Source: CAYQTL01 sp964420405
GTDB taxonomy: Bacteria; Acidobacteriota; Thermoanaerobaculia; Thermoanaerobaculales; Sulfomarinibacteraceae
Assembly (NCBI GenBank): GCA_964420405.1
Contig: CAYQTL010000008.1
Span: 71,226-135,225, forward strand
Direction of reading: 5' to 3'
Length of the DNA stretch: 64,000 nt
Part shown: positions 15,972 to 24,720 of the stretch, in pieces
Numbering within the stretch: position 1 is the first letter of the stretch
Layout of the letters: the number at the start of each line of letters is the position of its first letter
The notes under the pieces: generated by a model
Told to the model about the DNA's origin: nothing
Database searches by the model: none
The model's input: only the letters and a program-made list of their open reading frames with translations
Translations under genes and position numbers: made by a program

Positions 15972-17378
15972 CTACTCCACCGAGAAGCTCTGCAGCTCGA
16001 CCGGGATCACGATCTCGATGTCGGTGGTGACGGTCTCGTTGTCCACCGTCGCCGACAGCGTCGCGGTGCCGGTGGCCAGCGGCGCGTCGAACTGGGTCAC
16101 CGCCTCACCGGCGACGGTCGTGCCGTTCACCGGGTTGACCGCGCCGAGGTTGGTGCCGAAGGCCACGTCGATGCCGTCGACCACCGTCCCCGAACCGGAG
16201 GTGTCGACGCCGTCGGAGTTGTGCACGAGGTCGGCCGTCACGTTGGTGCTGCTGCCCTGGTTAATCACCGCCGCGTCGGGCGTCAGGTCCAGCACCAGCC
16301 AGGGGTTGACGTCGAGCCCGGGCGGCCCCACCGCGCCGTCGCAGTCCGCGGTTCCGGGCCCCTCGTTGCATCCCCACCAGTTGTTCTCGGCGCTGGTGAT
16401 GGTGGTGTCGGCGTCGGCCTGCAGGCCGAGGAAGTTGTCGAAGAAGCGGGTCAGCGAAACGTCGGCCGTGGAGCTGTCCGGCGGCACGATGCCGACCCCG
16501 AGGCCGACCGAGTTGTCGAACAGGTTGCTGCTCTCGATGGTCGCCTGCGTCCCCACCCCGAAGAAGGTGCTGACGAGGATGCCCGCCGACGCGTCGGAGC
16601 CGGTTCCGGTGCCCCGGTTGTTGGTGGCGCTGACCCGCCGCAGCGTCGCCTGCGCGCCCGCGCCGACCTCGATGGCGTAGTCGAGGTGCCCGCCGGCACC
16701 CTTGCCGGTGTAGGTCACGCCGTCGATCACGGTGCCGTTGGCGCCGGGCTCGAACACCAGGATCCCGAGCCGTCCCATGTTGGTGAAGGTCAGGTTGGAG
16801 ACGGTGATCGGGCCGACGGTCGCGATGCCGTTGCCGCGGTAGTTCGGACCGGAGGCGTTGTACTGGATGTTGTCGAAGGTGAGATCGTTGAACGTCCCCG
16901 AGCCCTTGACGCGGATCGCCTGCCAGATGAGATGACCCGTGCCGTCGAAGCTGAGGTCCTCGATGGTGACGTCCACGCCGGTCTCGACCACGAACCAGCC
17001 TCGCGCGTCGCCGCTGGTCCCGGTGTCGACGGAGGCCTGGATGACCTCGGCGCCGGTTGCCCCGCGGATCGTCAGGTCCTTGTCGATGACGACCTGGCCT
17101 TCCGCGAGGGGATTGTCGTTGACCTGCAGGACGTCGCCCGCCGTGGCCGCCGTGACCGCGTCCTGGATCGACGTGTAGAAGAGGCCGGAGTTCAGGTTCT
17201 GCACAGCGGTCGCGCTGCCCTCGGTGTCACCCGACCGGGGCACGAACGGGGTGCCGGAGTCCGAGCCGAAGTGGGACGGGACGAAGTTGAACTGCTGGTC
17301 GGCGAAGGCCGGCACGCACGCCAGCACCACCACAGCCCCCACCAACACTCGACGCACGATCCGTCTGGAACCGGTCAT
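15972..17378 (-). CDS. Secreted right-handed beta-helix protein with C-terminal Ig-like domain
   Basis: 468 residues. Signal peptide cut near PAFADQ (residue ~26). Residues ~60-330 form a pectin-lyase-like parallel beta-helix (repeated short N/T/G-rich rungs such as TIEDLSFDGTG and VSNLTFTNMG). NNWWGCNEGPG is a motif common in such proteins after the helix. The last ~120 residues are an Ig-like/invasin-type domain (TADLVHNSDGVDT, ATLSATVDNETVTT). The protein ends IPVELQSFSVE, a short tail that may be a sorting or anchoring signal. ATG 17378 has GGAGGAG seven bases upstream. Substrate unknown. Confidence 0.8.
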   Translation of the reverse strand: MTGSRRIVRRVLVGAVVVLACVPAFADQQFNFVPSHFGSDSGTPFVPRSGDTEGSATAVQNLNSGLFYTSIQDAVTAATAGDVLQVNDNPLAEGQVVIDKDLTIRGATGAEVIQASVDTGTSGDARGWFVVETGVDVTIEDLSFDGTGHLIWQAIRVKGSGTFNDLTFDNIQYNASGPNYRGNGIATVGPITVSNLTFTNMGRLGILVFEPGANGTVIDGVTYTGKGAGGHLDYAIEVGAGAQATLRRVSATNNRGTGTGSDASAGILVSTFFGVGTQATIESSNLFDNSVGLGVGIVPPDSSTADVSLTRFFDNFLGLQADADTTITSAENNWWGCNEGPGTADCDGAVGPPGLDVNPWLVLDLTPDAAVINQGSSTNVTADLVHNSDGVDTSGSGTVVDGIDVAFGTNLGAVNPVNGTTVAGEAVTQFDAPLATGTATLSATVDNETVTTDIEIVIPVELQSFSVE

Positions 17379-17430
17379 AACGCAACTCCTCCGCAGCGTG
17401 AATGGTTCGTCATCGATCCTTGCTGTTCCG

Positions 17431-17459
17431 AATGTACCACACATCACAGACGAGCGAAA
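17431..17459 (-). promoter_or_regulatory. Promoter of the beta-helix gene
   Basis: -35 TTTCGC (17454-17459), a 17-base spacer, and -10 TACATT (17431-17436), with a 52-base leader. It starts immediately after the stop of the GNAT-nitrilase gene. Confidence 0.5.
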
Positions 17460-17470
17460 GAAAGTCCGGG

Positions 17471-19027
17471 CTAGCGATTTCCCCGCCACTCGACGCCGTA
17501 CAGATCGAGCCGCCGGTCTTTCCAGTTCTGAACCGTTCCCATGCGTCGGCAACGCTCCAGCTTCTCGAGGTCCACATCGTGGATCACGACCATCTCCACA
17601 TTGGGGGTTCCCTCCGCGGCGATGGCGTCTCGGGAGAAGGGAAAGTCGGACGGCGTGAAGATCGCGGACTGGGCGTACTGGATGTCCATGTTCTCGACCT
17701 CCGGGAGGTTTCCGACGGTCCCGGCAATCGCCACGAACACCTGGTTTTCGATGCATCGCGCCTGGGCGCAGTAGCGCACGCGGAGGTAGCCCTGGCGCTC
17801 GTCGGTGCAGAACGGCACGAACAGAATTCTCGCGCCCTTTTCGGTCGCGATGCGCGCCAGCTCCGGAAACTCGATGTCGTAACAGATGAGGATGGCGATC
17901 TTGCCTTTATCGGTGTCGAAAACCTCCAACGAATCGCCTGGCTGGACGCCCCACCATCGGCGCTCGTTGGGGGTGATGTGGAGCTTGAGCTGCTTGCCGA
18001 TCTCTCCATCCCGCCTGAAAAGGTAGCTGACGTTCGACAGCCGGCCGTCCTCGAAGGCGAAGTGCGATCCGCCGACGATGTTGACGTCATACTTGACGGC
18101 CAGGTCCGACAGCATGTCGAGGTACCGCGGCGTCAGCTCCGCGAGCCGGCGCACCGCGTCCGCCGGGCTCGGCGCCGGCAGGAACGAGAGCATCTGCACG
18201 GTGAAGATCTCGGGGAACACCACGAAGTCGGCCTTGTAGCCCGATCCGACGTCCACGAAGTACTCGCACTGCTTGGCGAAGTCCTCGAACGCTGCGATGT
18301 GGCGCATTCCGTACTGGACGACACAGATACGCGCCGGGCGGGACGGCTCCAGCCGGCGACGCGGCCTGGTCTCGTAGTCGAGGTTGACCCACTCGAGCAG
18401 CGTCGCGTACCCGTCCGACTCGGCGTCGCCGGAAAGATAGGAGCGGATCACGCGCTTGAGGATGAAGCCGTTGGCGAGCTGGGCGGTGAGCACCGGGTCG
18501 TAGAGGTCCTTCGCCACCACCCGGTCGACGTACTCGCGGACCGTCAGCTCCCCCCGGTGCCGCCGGAATCCGGGCAGCCGTCCGCCGATCATGATCCGTC
18601 GCAGGTTGAGCTCGCGGCACAGCTTCTTGCGGGCGTCGTACAGCCGCCGGGCGAGCTTCATGCCGCGGTGCTCCGGGTGGACCATGATCTCGATGCCGTA
18701 CAGCGTGTCGCCCTCGGGATCGTGGTTGCGGATGTAGCCGTCGCCGGCCACGTCCATCCATGTGTGTCCCTCCTCGTACTCGTCGAAGTCGATCACGAGG
18801 CTCGAGCTCGATGCGACCACCCTGCCGTCAAGCTCGACCACGATCTGTCCCTCGGGGAAGCGATCGAGATGGGACTCCAGGTGCGCCCGGCGCCACGGTT
18901 TCATGCCCGGGAAACAGAGCTGCTGCAGCTCGACGATCTGCTCGAAGTCCTCGATCCGCATCGGTCGCACCAGCAGGCTCCATTCGTACTCCCGGTGGTC
19001 GACCGTCTCCCTGTCTCCGCGATCCAT
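17471..19027 (-). CDS. Fused GNAT acetyltransferase and carbon-nitrogen hydrolase (nitrilase superfamily)
   Basis: 518 residues. The N-terminal GNAT domain (~20-200) has IEIMVHPEHRGMKLARRLYD, the acetyl-CoA-binding motif A (in place of R/QxxGxG/A). The C-terminal domain (~225-500) is a nitrilase-type amidohydrolase with the Glu-Lys-Cys triad at Glu ~271 (FPEIF), Lys ~349 (KLHITPNE) and Cys ~381 (LICYDIEFPE). This fusion is a known but poorly characterised family; the amide hydrolysed and the amine acetylated are unknown. It is divergent from rocA. Confidence 0.9.
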   Translation of the reverse strand: MDRGDRETVDHREYEWSLLVRPMRIEDFEQIVELQQLCFPGMKPWRRAHLESHLDRFPEGQIVVELDGRVVASSSSLVIDFDEYEEGHTWMDVAGDGYIRNHDPEGDTLYGIEIMVHPEHRGMKLARRLYDARKKLCRELNLRRIMIGGRLPGFRRHRGELTVREYVDRVVAKDLYDPVLTAQLANGFILKRVIRSYLSGDAESDGYATLLEWVNLDYETRPRRRLEPSRPARICVVQYGMRHIAAFEDFAKQCEYFVDVGSGYKADFVVFPEIFTVQMLSFLPAPSPADAVRRLAELTPRYLDMLSDLAVKYDVNIVGGSHFAFEDGRLSNVSYLFRRDGEIGKQLKLHITPNERRWWGVQPGDSLEVFDTDKGKIAILICYDIEFPELARIATEKGARILFVPFCTDERQGYLRVRYCAQARCIENQVFVAIAGTVGNLPEVENMDIQYAQSAIFTPSDFPFSRDAIAAEGTPNVEMVVIHDVDLEKLERCRRMGTVQNWKDRRLDLYGVEWRGNR

Positions 19028-19207
19028 GGCTGCCTCCCGTCGGTTGGAACACTACTGCACTCCGTCCCGATCCCGCACCGGTCGGAGTCACCGTCGCCGT
19101 CCCCCGTGCGTCCGCCGCCGGATCGCGTACCGAACGATCCGAACGCCCTTCAGCGCACGGACGGGCGGAGGCCGCCCGGGTGCCGGCGACGGTCGTCCCG
19201 GCGGCGT

Positions 19208-19236
19208 TTGCGAATCAGTTCACAAGCAGCTACGAT
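19208..19236 (+). promoter_or_regulatory. rocA promoter
   Basis: -35 TTGCGA (19208-19213), a 17-base spacer, and -10 TACGAT (19231-19236), then a leader of about 55 bases with GAGGAGG at 19286-19292. It is the best sigma-70-like promoter in the window. Confidence 0.65.
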
Positions 19237-19298
19237 GCCACGCGCGACGGAACCTCCGCCGCAATCCCGAGCAGGAACACACCCCGAGGAGGTGCTCG

Positions 19299-20930
19299 AT
19301 GCCCAACGGAATCGTCCCCATTCCACCCCCGGTCAACGAGCCGGTCCGAGCGTATGCGCCCGGCTCCCCCGAGAAGGCTTCGCTGAAGCGGCGCCTCCGC
19401 GAGATGCTGGCGGAGGAGATCGAGATCCCGCTGATCATCGGCGGCGAGGAGGTCCGATCCGGCAACACCGCGAACGCGGTCTGCCCGCACGACCACCGGC
19501 ACGTCCTCGGGGTCTACCACAAGGCCGGCGAGAAGGAGGTGCAGATGGCCATCGAGGCGTCCCAGCGTGCCTGGGGCGAATGGTCCGAGATGGCCTGGGA
19601 GGACCGCGCGGCGATCATGCTCAAGGCCGCCGAGCTGCTCGCCGGCCCCTGGCGGGACACCGTCAACGCCGCCTGCATGCTCAACCAGTCCAAGACGGTG
19701 CACCAGGCGGAGATCGACGCCGCCTGCGAGCTGATCGACTTCCTGCGGTTCAACACCGCCTACATGAAGTTCATCTACGAGCAGCAGCCGCTGTCGGCGC
19801 CGGGCTACTGGGACTACGTCGAGTACCGGGCGCTCGAGGGGTTCGTCTTCGCGATCACGCCGTTCAACTTCGCATCCATCGCCGGCAATCTGCCAACCTC
19901 TCCCGCCCTGATGGGCAACACGGTACTGTGGAAGCCCGCCTCCTCGGCGGTGTTCACCGCCTACCAGCTCATGCGCCTGTTCGAGGCCGCCGGATTTCCC
20001 CCCGGCGTGCTGAACTTCGTCCCCGGCTCGGGCGGTCAGGTCGGCAACCCGGTGATGGCGTCGCCGCACCTCGCGGGCATCCACTTCACCGGCTCGACGC
20101 CGGTCTTCCAGGACATGTGGAAGACGATCGGCGACACCATCGCGTCGTACCGCGGCTATCCGCGGATCGTCGGCGAGACCGGCGGCAAGGACTTCGTGTT
20201 CGCCCACGTCTCGGCGGACGTGGACGCGCTCGCGACGGGCCTGGTCAGAGGCGCCTTCGAGTACCAGGGACAGAAGTGCTCGGCGGCGTCCCGCGCCTAC
20301 ATCCCACGCTCGATCTGGCCGAAGGTCAAGGACGCGCTCCTCGGCCAGGTTTCAGAGATCCCCGTCGGACCGCCGACCGACTTCAGGAACTTCTTCTGCG
20401 CGGTGATCGACAAGGGCGCGTTCCGCGACCACGTGTCGTACATCGAGCACGCCAAGGCGTCGCCCGAGGCCGAGATCCTCGCCGGCGGGACCTACGACGA
20501 CTCCGTCGGGTACTTCGTGCAGCCGACCGTCGTCCAGACAACCGACCCCCGTTTCAAGCTCATGCAGGAGGAGATCTTCGGGCCGGTCCTGACGGTCCAC
20601 GTCTACGACGACGCCGACCTCGACGGCGCCCTCGAGCTGTGCGACACGACCTCCCCGTACGCGCTGACGGGCGCGATCTTCGCGGAGGACCGTCAGGCCG
20701 CGGTCCGGATGGCGGCCCGCCTGCGCCACGCCGCCGGCAACTTCTACATCAACGACAAGCCCACCGGTGCGGTCGTCGGCCAGCAGCCGTTCGGCGGCGG
20801 GCGGGCGTCCGGCACCAACGACAAGGCAGGCTCGTACCTCAACCTCATCCGCTGGACGTCGCAGCGGACGGTCAAGGAAAACTTCGTACCACCGAAGCAC
20901 TTCGCCTACCCGTTCATGGGCGAGGAGTAG
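19299..20930 (+). CDS. rocA: L-glutamate gamma-semialdehyde (1-pyrroline-5-carboxylate) dehydrogenase
   Basis: Oxidises glutamate semialdehyde/P5C to glutamate with NAD, the second step of proline breakdown. 543 residues, the length of the stand-alone P5CDH (not the PutA fusion). Catalytic Cys ~325 is in EYQGQKCSAASR, the general-base Glu ~290 in IVGETGGKD, and the NAD site in FTGSTPVF. FAITPFNFASIAGNLP is diagnostic for P5CDH. The ATG has GAGGAGG six bases upstream. No proline dehydrogenase gene lies nearby. A strong hairpin follows at 20954. Confidence 0.95.
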   Translation: MPNGIVPIPPPVNEPVRAYAPGSPEKASLKRRLREMLAEEIEIPLIIGGEEVRSGNTANAVCPHDHRHVLGVYHKAGEKEVQMAIEASQRAWGEWSEMAWEDRAAIMLKAAELLAGPWRDTVNAACMLNQSKTVHQAEIDAACELIDFLRFNTAYMKFIYEQQPLSAPGYWDYVEYRALEGFVFAITPFNFASIAGNLPTSPALMGNTVLWKPASSAVFTAYQLMRLFEAAGFPPGVLNFVPGSGGQVGNPVMASPHLAGIHFTGSTPVFQDMWKTIGDTIASYRGYPRIVGETGGKDFVFAHVSADVDALATGLVRGAFEYQGQKCSAASRAYIPRSIWPKVKDALLGQVSEIPVGPPTDFRNFFCAVIDKGAFRDHVSYIEHAKASPEAEILAGGTYDDSVGYFVQPTVVQTTDPRFKLMQEEIFGPVLTVHVYDDADLDGALELCDTTSPYALTGAIFAEDRQAAVRMAARLRHAAGNFYINDKPTGAVVGQQPFGGGRASGTNDKAGSYLNLIRWTSQRTVKENFVPPKHFAYPFMGEE

Positions 20931-20953
20931 CTCCGGCCAGGTCCCGGAGCACC

Positions 20954-20981
20954 GACGGCCGCGGCTCCCGCCGCGGCCGTC
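20954..20981 (+). terminator. Terminator-like hairpin after rocA
   Basis: A perfect 12 bp stem (20954-20965 with 20970-20981, GACGGCCGCGGC) with the loop TCCC, 24 bases past the stop. There is no U-run, so it may block or protect the 3' end rather than terminate on its own. Confidence 0.6.
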
Positions 20982-21008
20982 GTCACGTTCCGGAGCCTGC
21001 TCCGGCTC

Positions 21009-21141
21009 CGGTCCCGTTCCCGATCCCGACGGAGCTCTCCGCGACGGGACAGCGCCACGGTACGAGCCACGGGCCGGCGCCCTCCCCCCTCGTCCGCGCG
21101 GAGGTCGCGAGAGATCCCTTCCCCATCGGGAACGGGACCGG
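21009..21141. repeat. Family A inverted repeat, copy A3 (perfect 17 bp arms)
   Basis: CCGGTCCCGTTCCCGAT (21009-21025) is exactly inverted at 21125-21141. The right arm has four G-runs (21128-30, 34-36, 40-42, 46-49), each separated by three bases. It lies between convergent rocA and cobB. The rest of the 316 bp gap (20931-21246) holds only the rocA hairpin and GC-rich sequence with no gene. Confidence 0.8.
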
Positions 21142-21246
21142 GATCGGGGTCGGACGCGTCGGCGAGCGTCCGAGCTCGACCCCCACCTCACGCGGCATCG
21201 GGACACGGATCGCCCGGACGTGCGCGCAACCGATCGCCCTCGCCCG

Positions 21247-21993
21247 TCACTCGAAGGCAGCCGCGAACAGCGCCGGCAGCACCTCGCCCGACGGTCCCCG
21301 GAGCGACCACCGGACGCGAGGCGTGAGCGGCGTCGGCTGTGGGTTCACCTCGGCCACCGGCACTCCGGCCGTCAACGCCTCGTACGGTAGAGCCGCAGCG
21401 GGATAGACGAGCGACGAGGTGCCCACCGACAGCACGAGATCGCACCGGCGGGCGCACTCCGCGGCGCGGGACAGGGCGTCCGCCGGCAGCATCTCGCCGA
21501 ACCAGACCACGTCGGGCCGCAGCATCCCTCCGCAGCTACAGCGGGGGATGCCGTCGTCCACCCCGGTCACCGGATCGGAAGCCACCTCGCGGCAGCTGTG
21601 GCACCGGTCGCGGACGATGTTGCCGTGCAGCTCGATGACGTCCCGGCTTCCGGCACGCTGGTGGAGACCGTCGACGTTCTGGGTGACCAGCACGAGCTCG
21701 GGCACCCGCCCGGCGAGAGCCGCGAGCGCGTGGTGGCCGGGGTTCGGCGACGCCCGGCCGACGAGCTCTCGGCGCCACAGGTACCACCGCCACACCAGCT
21801 CCGGGTCGCGGCCGAACGCCTCCGGCGTGGCGAGCTCCTCGGGGCTGTACCGTTCCCACAGCCCGGTCTGGGCGTCCCGGAAGGTGGGGACGCCGCTCTC
21901 CGCCGAAACTCCGGCCCCGGTGAGCACCGTCACGCGTGTCGCGGTCCGGAGCAGATCGACGAGATCGTCCGGGATCGAGATCCGTTCCGTCAT
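21247..21993 (-). CDS. cobB: Sir2-family NAD-dependent protein deacylase
   Basis: Removes acyl groups from lysine using NAD. 248 residues, typical of CobB. Visible motifs are TGAGVSAESGVPTFRD (NAD), TQNVDGLH, the catalytic His in ELHGN, and a structural zinc site of four Cys (CHSC and CSC plus partners in ~125-150). GTSSLVYPAA and the NPQPTP region complete the Rossmann fold. The Tyr/Arg pair typical of desuccinylases cannot be placed with certainty. The start is leaderless: TACCAT ends six bases before the ATG. Confidence 0.93.
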   Translation of the reverse strand: MTERISIPDDLVDLLRTATRVTVLTGAGVSAESGVPTFRDAQTGLWERYSPEELATPEAFGRDPELVWRWYLWRRELVGRASPNPGHHALAALAGRVPELVLVTQNVDGLHQRAGSRDVIELHGNIVRDRCHSCREVASDPVTGVDDGIPRCSCGGMLRPDVVWFGEMLPADALSRAAECARRCDLVLSVGTSSLVYPAAALPYEALTAGVPVAEVNPQPTPLTPRVRWSLRGPSGEVLPALFAAAFE

Positions 21994-21999
21994 GGTGAC

Positions 22000-22005
22000 A
22001 TGGTA
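22000..22005 (-). promoter_or_regulatory. Candidate -10 box for leaderless cobB
   Basis: TACCAT in the context GGGC-TACCAT, six bases before the ATG at 21993, with no ribosome site between. Confidence 0.4.
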
Positions 22006-22026
22006 GCCCGGAAGGCGCGTCCGGGC

Positions 22027-22413
22027 TCAGGTGAGATAGCCGATGAACAACCCGACGATCAGCACGATCGCCAGGATCCAGAAGAACACGCCGAAAACCA
22101 CCACCGGACCGTGGGCGGCGGCTCCGGCCTGGAGCGGACGGCGGGGCGGCGCAGCTGCGGCGAGCAGGATCAGCCCGAGGACGATCGCGACCGCCACGAA
22201 CGGCGCCCAGTACCCGCCCCACAGCGGCGGTCCGAACGGCGCCAGCCAGAGCCCGCCCACCCAGATCACCAGGAACAGCAGGACGAACAGGAACAGGGCC
22301 GTCGCTCCCGACGTCTCGGCCGTGGCGGGGTGGCGCCACCGTGCGGGCCCGGCCAGGATCGCGGTGAGCACGATCGCGAGGATCAGCGCGAACAGCAGAT
22401 CGGCGACGAACAT
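22027..22413 (-). CDS. Small membrane protein, function unknown
   Basis: 128 residues with about four hydrophobic helices (about 3-22, 38-58, 70-90 and 104-126) and no recognisable motif. It has a purine-rich ribosome site (GGGGAGGGAG) upstream of ATG 22413. It is 33 bp upstream of cobB on the same strand. The 139 bases upstream (22414-22552) hold no gene that I can see. Confidence 0.65.
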   Translation of the reverse strand: MFVADLLFALILAIVLTAILAGPARWRHPATAETSGATALFLFVLLFLVIWVGGLWLAPFGPPLWGGYWAPFVAVAIVLGLILLAAAAPPRRPLQAGAAAHGPVVVFGVFFWILAIVLIVGLFIGYLT

Positions 22414-22552
22414 CTCCAGGCTCCCTCCCCGCCGCGGTCCCGGTCGGTACGCCGGGGGCGGCGCGATGCCTGGAGCCAGCTTCGTCGGAGGCGGGGCGCG
22501 CCGCCACCCGTTCCCTCCCGATGACGGCTTCGGGCGGGGTCCTGCCGGGTGC

Positions 22553-23560
22553 TCAGACCCGGTTGCGCAGCATCAGCTCCTTGGGATGTGGCTCCAGGTA
22601 CAGCTGGCCGAGGACGTACTCGACCCGGTGGCGCCGGACGTGGTGTCGCAGCAGCGTCACCGGCACGATCAGCGGCAGGAGACCGGCGCGGTAGTCCTCG
22701 ATGAGCGTGACCATCTCCGCCTTCTCGGGCGGCGACAGGGCTCGCTTGAGGTAGCCGAGCACGTGGTACAGGACGTTGGCGTGCCTCTTGACGGTGGTCC
22801 GGGTCGCGAGGGTGCGGTGGAACTCGTCCTCGTAGCGCGCGAAAAGCTCGTCGTCGGCAATCCGCCCGGCCGACGCCACCAACCGGCCGCAACGTCGGTA
22901 GCCCGCCTCGTTGTGGGAGCTGAGCAGCAGCTTATGGGCGGTGTGGAACTCCACCAGCCGACCGCGGCGGAACCCGCGGCGGACGAGCATGCGCCAGCGG
23001 TGGCGACAGAAGATGCGCTCGATGAAGTTCTCCCGCAGCACCGGGTCGTTGAGCCGTCCCTCCTCCTCGACCGGCAGATGTGGCCACCGGTCCAGCAGCT
23101 CGCGGGCGTAGATGCCGACCCCCTGCTTGACCGCCATGCCGCTGTCGCTCCACAGCTTGACGCGCTCCATGCCGCACGACGGCGAGGCGCGCTTGAGAAC
23201 GTACCCGTCCAGGTCGACCTCGCGCAGCTCGGCGACCTTCCCCACCGAGTACGCACGCATCCGCTCGGTGAGGTCGAGCCCCGAGCGGGGCTCCACCAGA
23301 CGCGGCGACTCCGGCTCTCCTTCGAGACGGATCGCCGGACGTGGGGTGCCGAGACCGATGTCCACCTCGGGACACACCGGGACCCATCGCACCCACCGGC
23401 CGAGGACGTCCGTCAGATAGCGGTCGTGCTTGTGCCCGCCGTCGAAGCGGACCTCCTCGCCGAGCAGGCATGACGAGATCCCGACCCGGATCTCCTCGTC
23501 GGCGTCATGCCACCGCCGCCACGCGGGCTCGCCACCGGCCATCGAGCTCAAGTCGTCCAT
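22553..23560 (-). CDS. DUF523-DUF1722 protein (YbgA/TudS-like)
   Basis: 335 residues. Residues ~24-170 are a DUF523 domain with SSCLLGEEVRFDGGHK, CPEVDIGLGTPR and KRASPSCG; these three Cys positions are those that bind the [4Fe-4S] cluster in the related thiouracil desulfidase TudS. Residues ~200-330 are a DUF1722/YbgA domain (RWRMLVRRG, AHKLLLSSHNE, YLKRALSPPEK, HHVRRH). A role in removing sulfur from thiolated bases is inferred from the domain only. The start appears leaderless. Confidence 0.85.
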   Translation of the reverse strand: MDDLSSMAGGEPAWRRWHDADEEIRVGISSCLLGEEVRFDGGHKHDRYLTDVLGRWVRWVPVCPEVDIGLGTPRPAIRLEGEPESPRLVEPRSGLDLTERMRAYSVGKVAELREVDLDGYVLKRASPSCGMERVKLWSDSGMAVKQGVGIYARELLDRWPHLPVEEEGRLNDPVLRENFIERIFCRHRWRMLVRRGFRRGRLVEFHTAHKLLLSSHNEAGYRRCGRLVASAGRIADDELFARYEDEFHRTLATRTTVKRHANVLYHVLGYLKRALSPPEKAEMVTLIEDYRAGLLPLIVPVTLLRHHVRRHRVEYVLGQLYLEPHPKELMLRNRV

Positions 23561-23568
23561 GGCCCACG

Positions 23569-23596
23569 ATTGTACTCCCTTGGAAGCAGCTCGCAG
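23569..23596 (-). promoter_or_regulatory. Promoter of the DUF523-DUF1722 gene
   Basis: -35 CTGCGA (23591-23596), a 16-base spacer, and -10 TACAAT (23569-23574), which ends eight bases before the ATG. The -35 resembles that of rocA (TTGCGA). Confidence 0.5.
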
Positions 23597-23617
23597 GTCC
23601 GTGAACCGACCTGGCGC

Positions 23618-24289
23618 TCAGTACCCGGTACCTGTGTCGGTCTCGGTCTGACCCTCCATCTCGCCGGGATCCCCCTCGATCTCGCCGAGCATGACGATCC
23701 GACCACACGCCAGCCGGGCGCCGGCGTCGCCGGTCGGCTGGGTCGTGCAGTCGTCCTCGTCCTCGTGCAGGATGACGGCGCGCCCGACCACCGACAGCTC
23801 GCCCCCGGCCAGGGTGAGGTTGTTCACCGTCAGCTCCAGAGTGCCGCCGCCGTCCTCGCCGATGACGATGTTGCCCAGGTCGCCCGAGTGGCGCTGGACC
23901 TCCGGCGGGCAGTCGTGGGGGAAACCGGCGGGTGCGAAGTGGCCGCCGGCCGAGGTGAAGTCGGGCGGCACGCAGTCACCCTCCTCGTGGATGTGGATGC
24001 CGTGCGGTCCCGGCGGCTCGACCCCGCTGACCACGGCCTCGATGTGGACGTCGTTGGACAGCTGGTCCTGGGTGAGAAGCACCCGGCCCACGGAGGCACC
24101 CTCGGCGTCGAGCAGCACCGCCTCGGCCCGGAGCGGCGGCGCCTCGCCGATGCCGATCGCGAGGTCCTCGGCGGTCTTCTCCACCGGGCCCATCTCCTCG
24201 GTCGGTTCCTCGCCCTGGGGAGCGCACCCCGTCGCAAGCGCCGCGACCACCATCATGTACATCGGAAGCTGCCAGGCTCTGATTCGCAT
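23618..24289 (-). CDS. sodC: Cu-Zn superoxide dismutase lipoprotein
   Basis: Dismutates superoxide in the periplasm. 223 residues from ATG 24289, chosen over the ATG at 24295 because GGAGGT is then seven bases upstream. The lipobox LATGC places the acylated Cys near residue 22. Copper/zinc ligands lie in HGIHIHEEGDC, in GGHFAPAGFPH and in ILHEDEDD; GDAGARLACG holds the conserved Arg and second disulfide Cys. The Thr/Glu-rich tail after the domain (TETDTGTGY) is unusual. It is divergent from the beta-propeller gene. Confidence 0.92.
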   Translation of the reverse strand: MRIRAWQLPMYMMVVAALATGCAPQGEEPTEEMGPVEKTAEDLAIGIGEAPPLRAEAVLLDAEGASVGRVLLTQDQLSNDVHIEAVVSGVEPPGPHGIHIHEEGDCVPPDFTSAGGHFAPAGFPHDCPPEVQRHSGDLGNIVIGEDGGGTLELTVNNLTLAGGELSVVGRAVILHEDEDDCTTQPTGDAGARLACGRIVMLGEIEGDPGEMEGQTETDTGTGY

Positions 24290-24720
24290 GCTCATACCTC
24301 CCCGGACCTTCGGGCGGGCCCACCAGCATCGTGGAGGCGGACGAGGTGATCGCACAACGCCGGCGGCACCCAGCCCCCGATGGGGGATGCCACCAGCGAC
24401 GGCGGGAGGACCGCGACCGACGGCCCGATCGCCGCCCGGCAGGCGATCGGAGCTCGAACCGGACCCGATCTCGGAGATCGCCACGGCCGGCCCCGGTGTC
24501 TCCGCCGCGACATCCCGTCCCGGCAGGCGGTCTCTGCACGCTGTCCCTGTCGCCGCATCGAGGCACGGACGTGGGCACGGACGCGGACGCGGGGGGCGGG
24601 ACCGGGGGTGCGGCGCCACGGCGCGGCGTCCCACATCGCTGGCGCGGGCCTCCCAGGCACCGGTACTCTGCGAAGACCGGTGGCGACACCCGAGCGCCGC
24701 CGCGACAGGAGGCACCTTCG
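24290..24720. other. Non-coding divergent region between sodC and the beta-propeller gene
   Basis: 431 bases with no credible gene. It holds the sodC ribosome site (24297-24302), a family B repeat (24537-24600), a possible -10 box TACTCT (24664-24669) and AGGAGG at 24707-24712 for the plus-strand gene. Confidence 0.6.
24537..24600 (+). repeat. Family B intergenic repeat, copy B4 (short)
   Basis: CACGCTGTCCCTGTCGCCGC and then GGCACGGACG-type units ending in CGGACGCGGGG. It matches the right half of copy B1. Confidence 0.6.

Noticed and set aside
21247..21993. Sirtuin as part of an anti-phage defence island
   Set aside because: It is a simple CobB with a zinc site and its neighbours are housekeeping or unknown membrane proteins; no Argonaute, SIR2-fusion or nuclease partners.
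24331..24720. In-frame upstream extension of the beta-propeller gene
   Set aside because: It runs through a family B repeat and lacks a signal peptide; the ATG at 24721 has a ribosome site and signal sequence.
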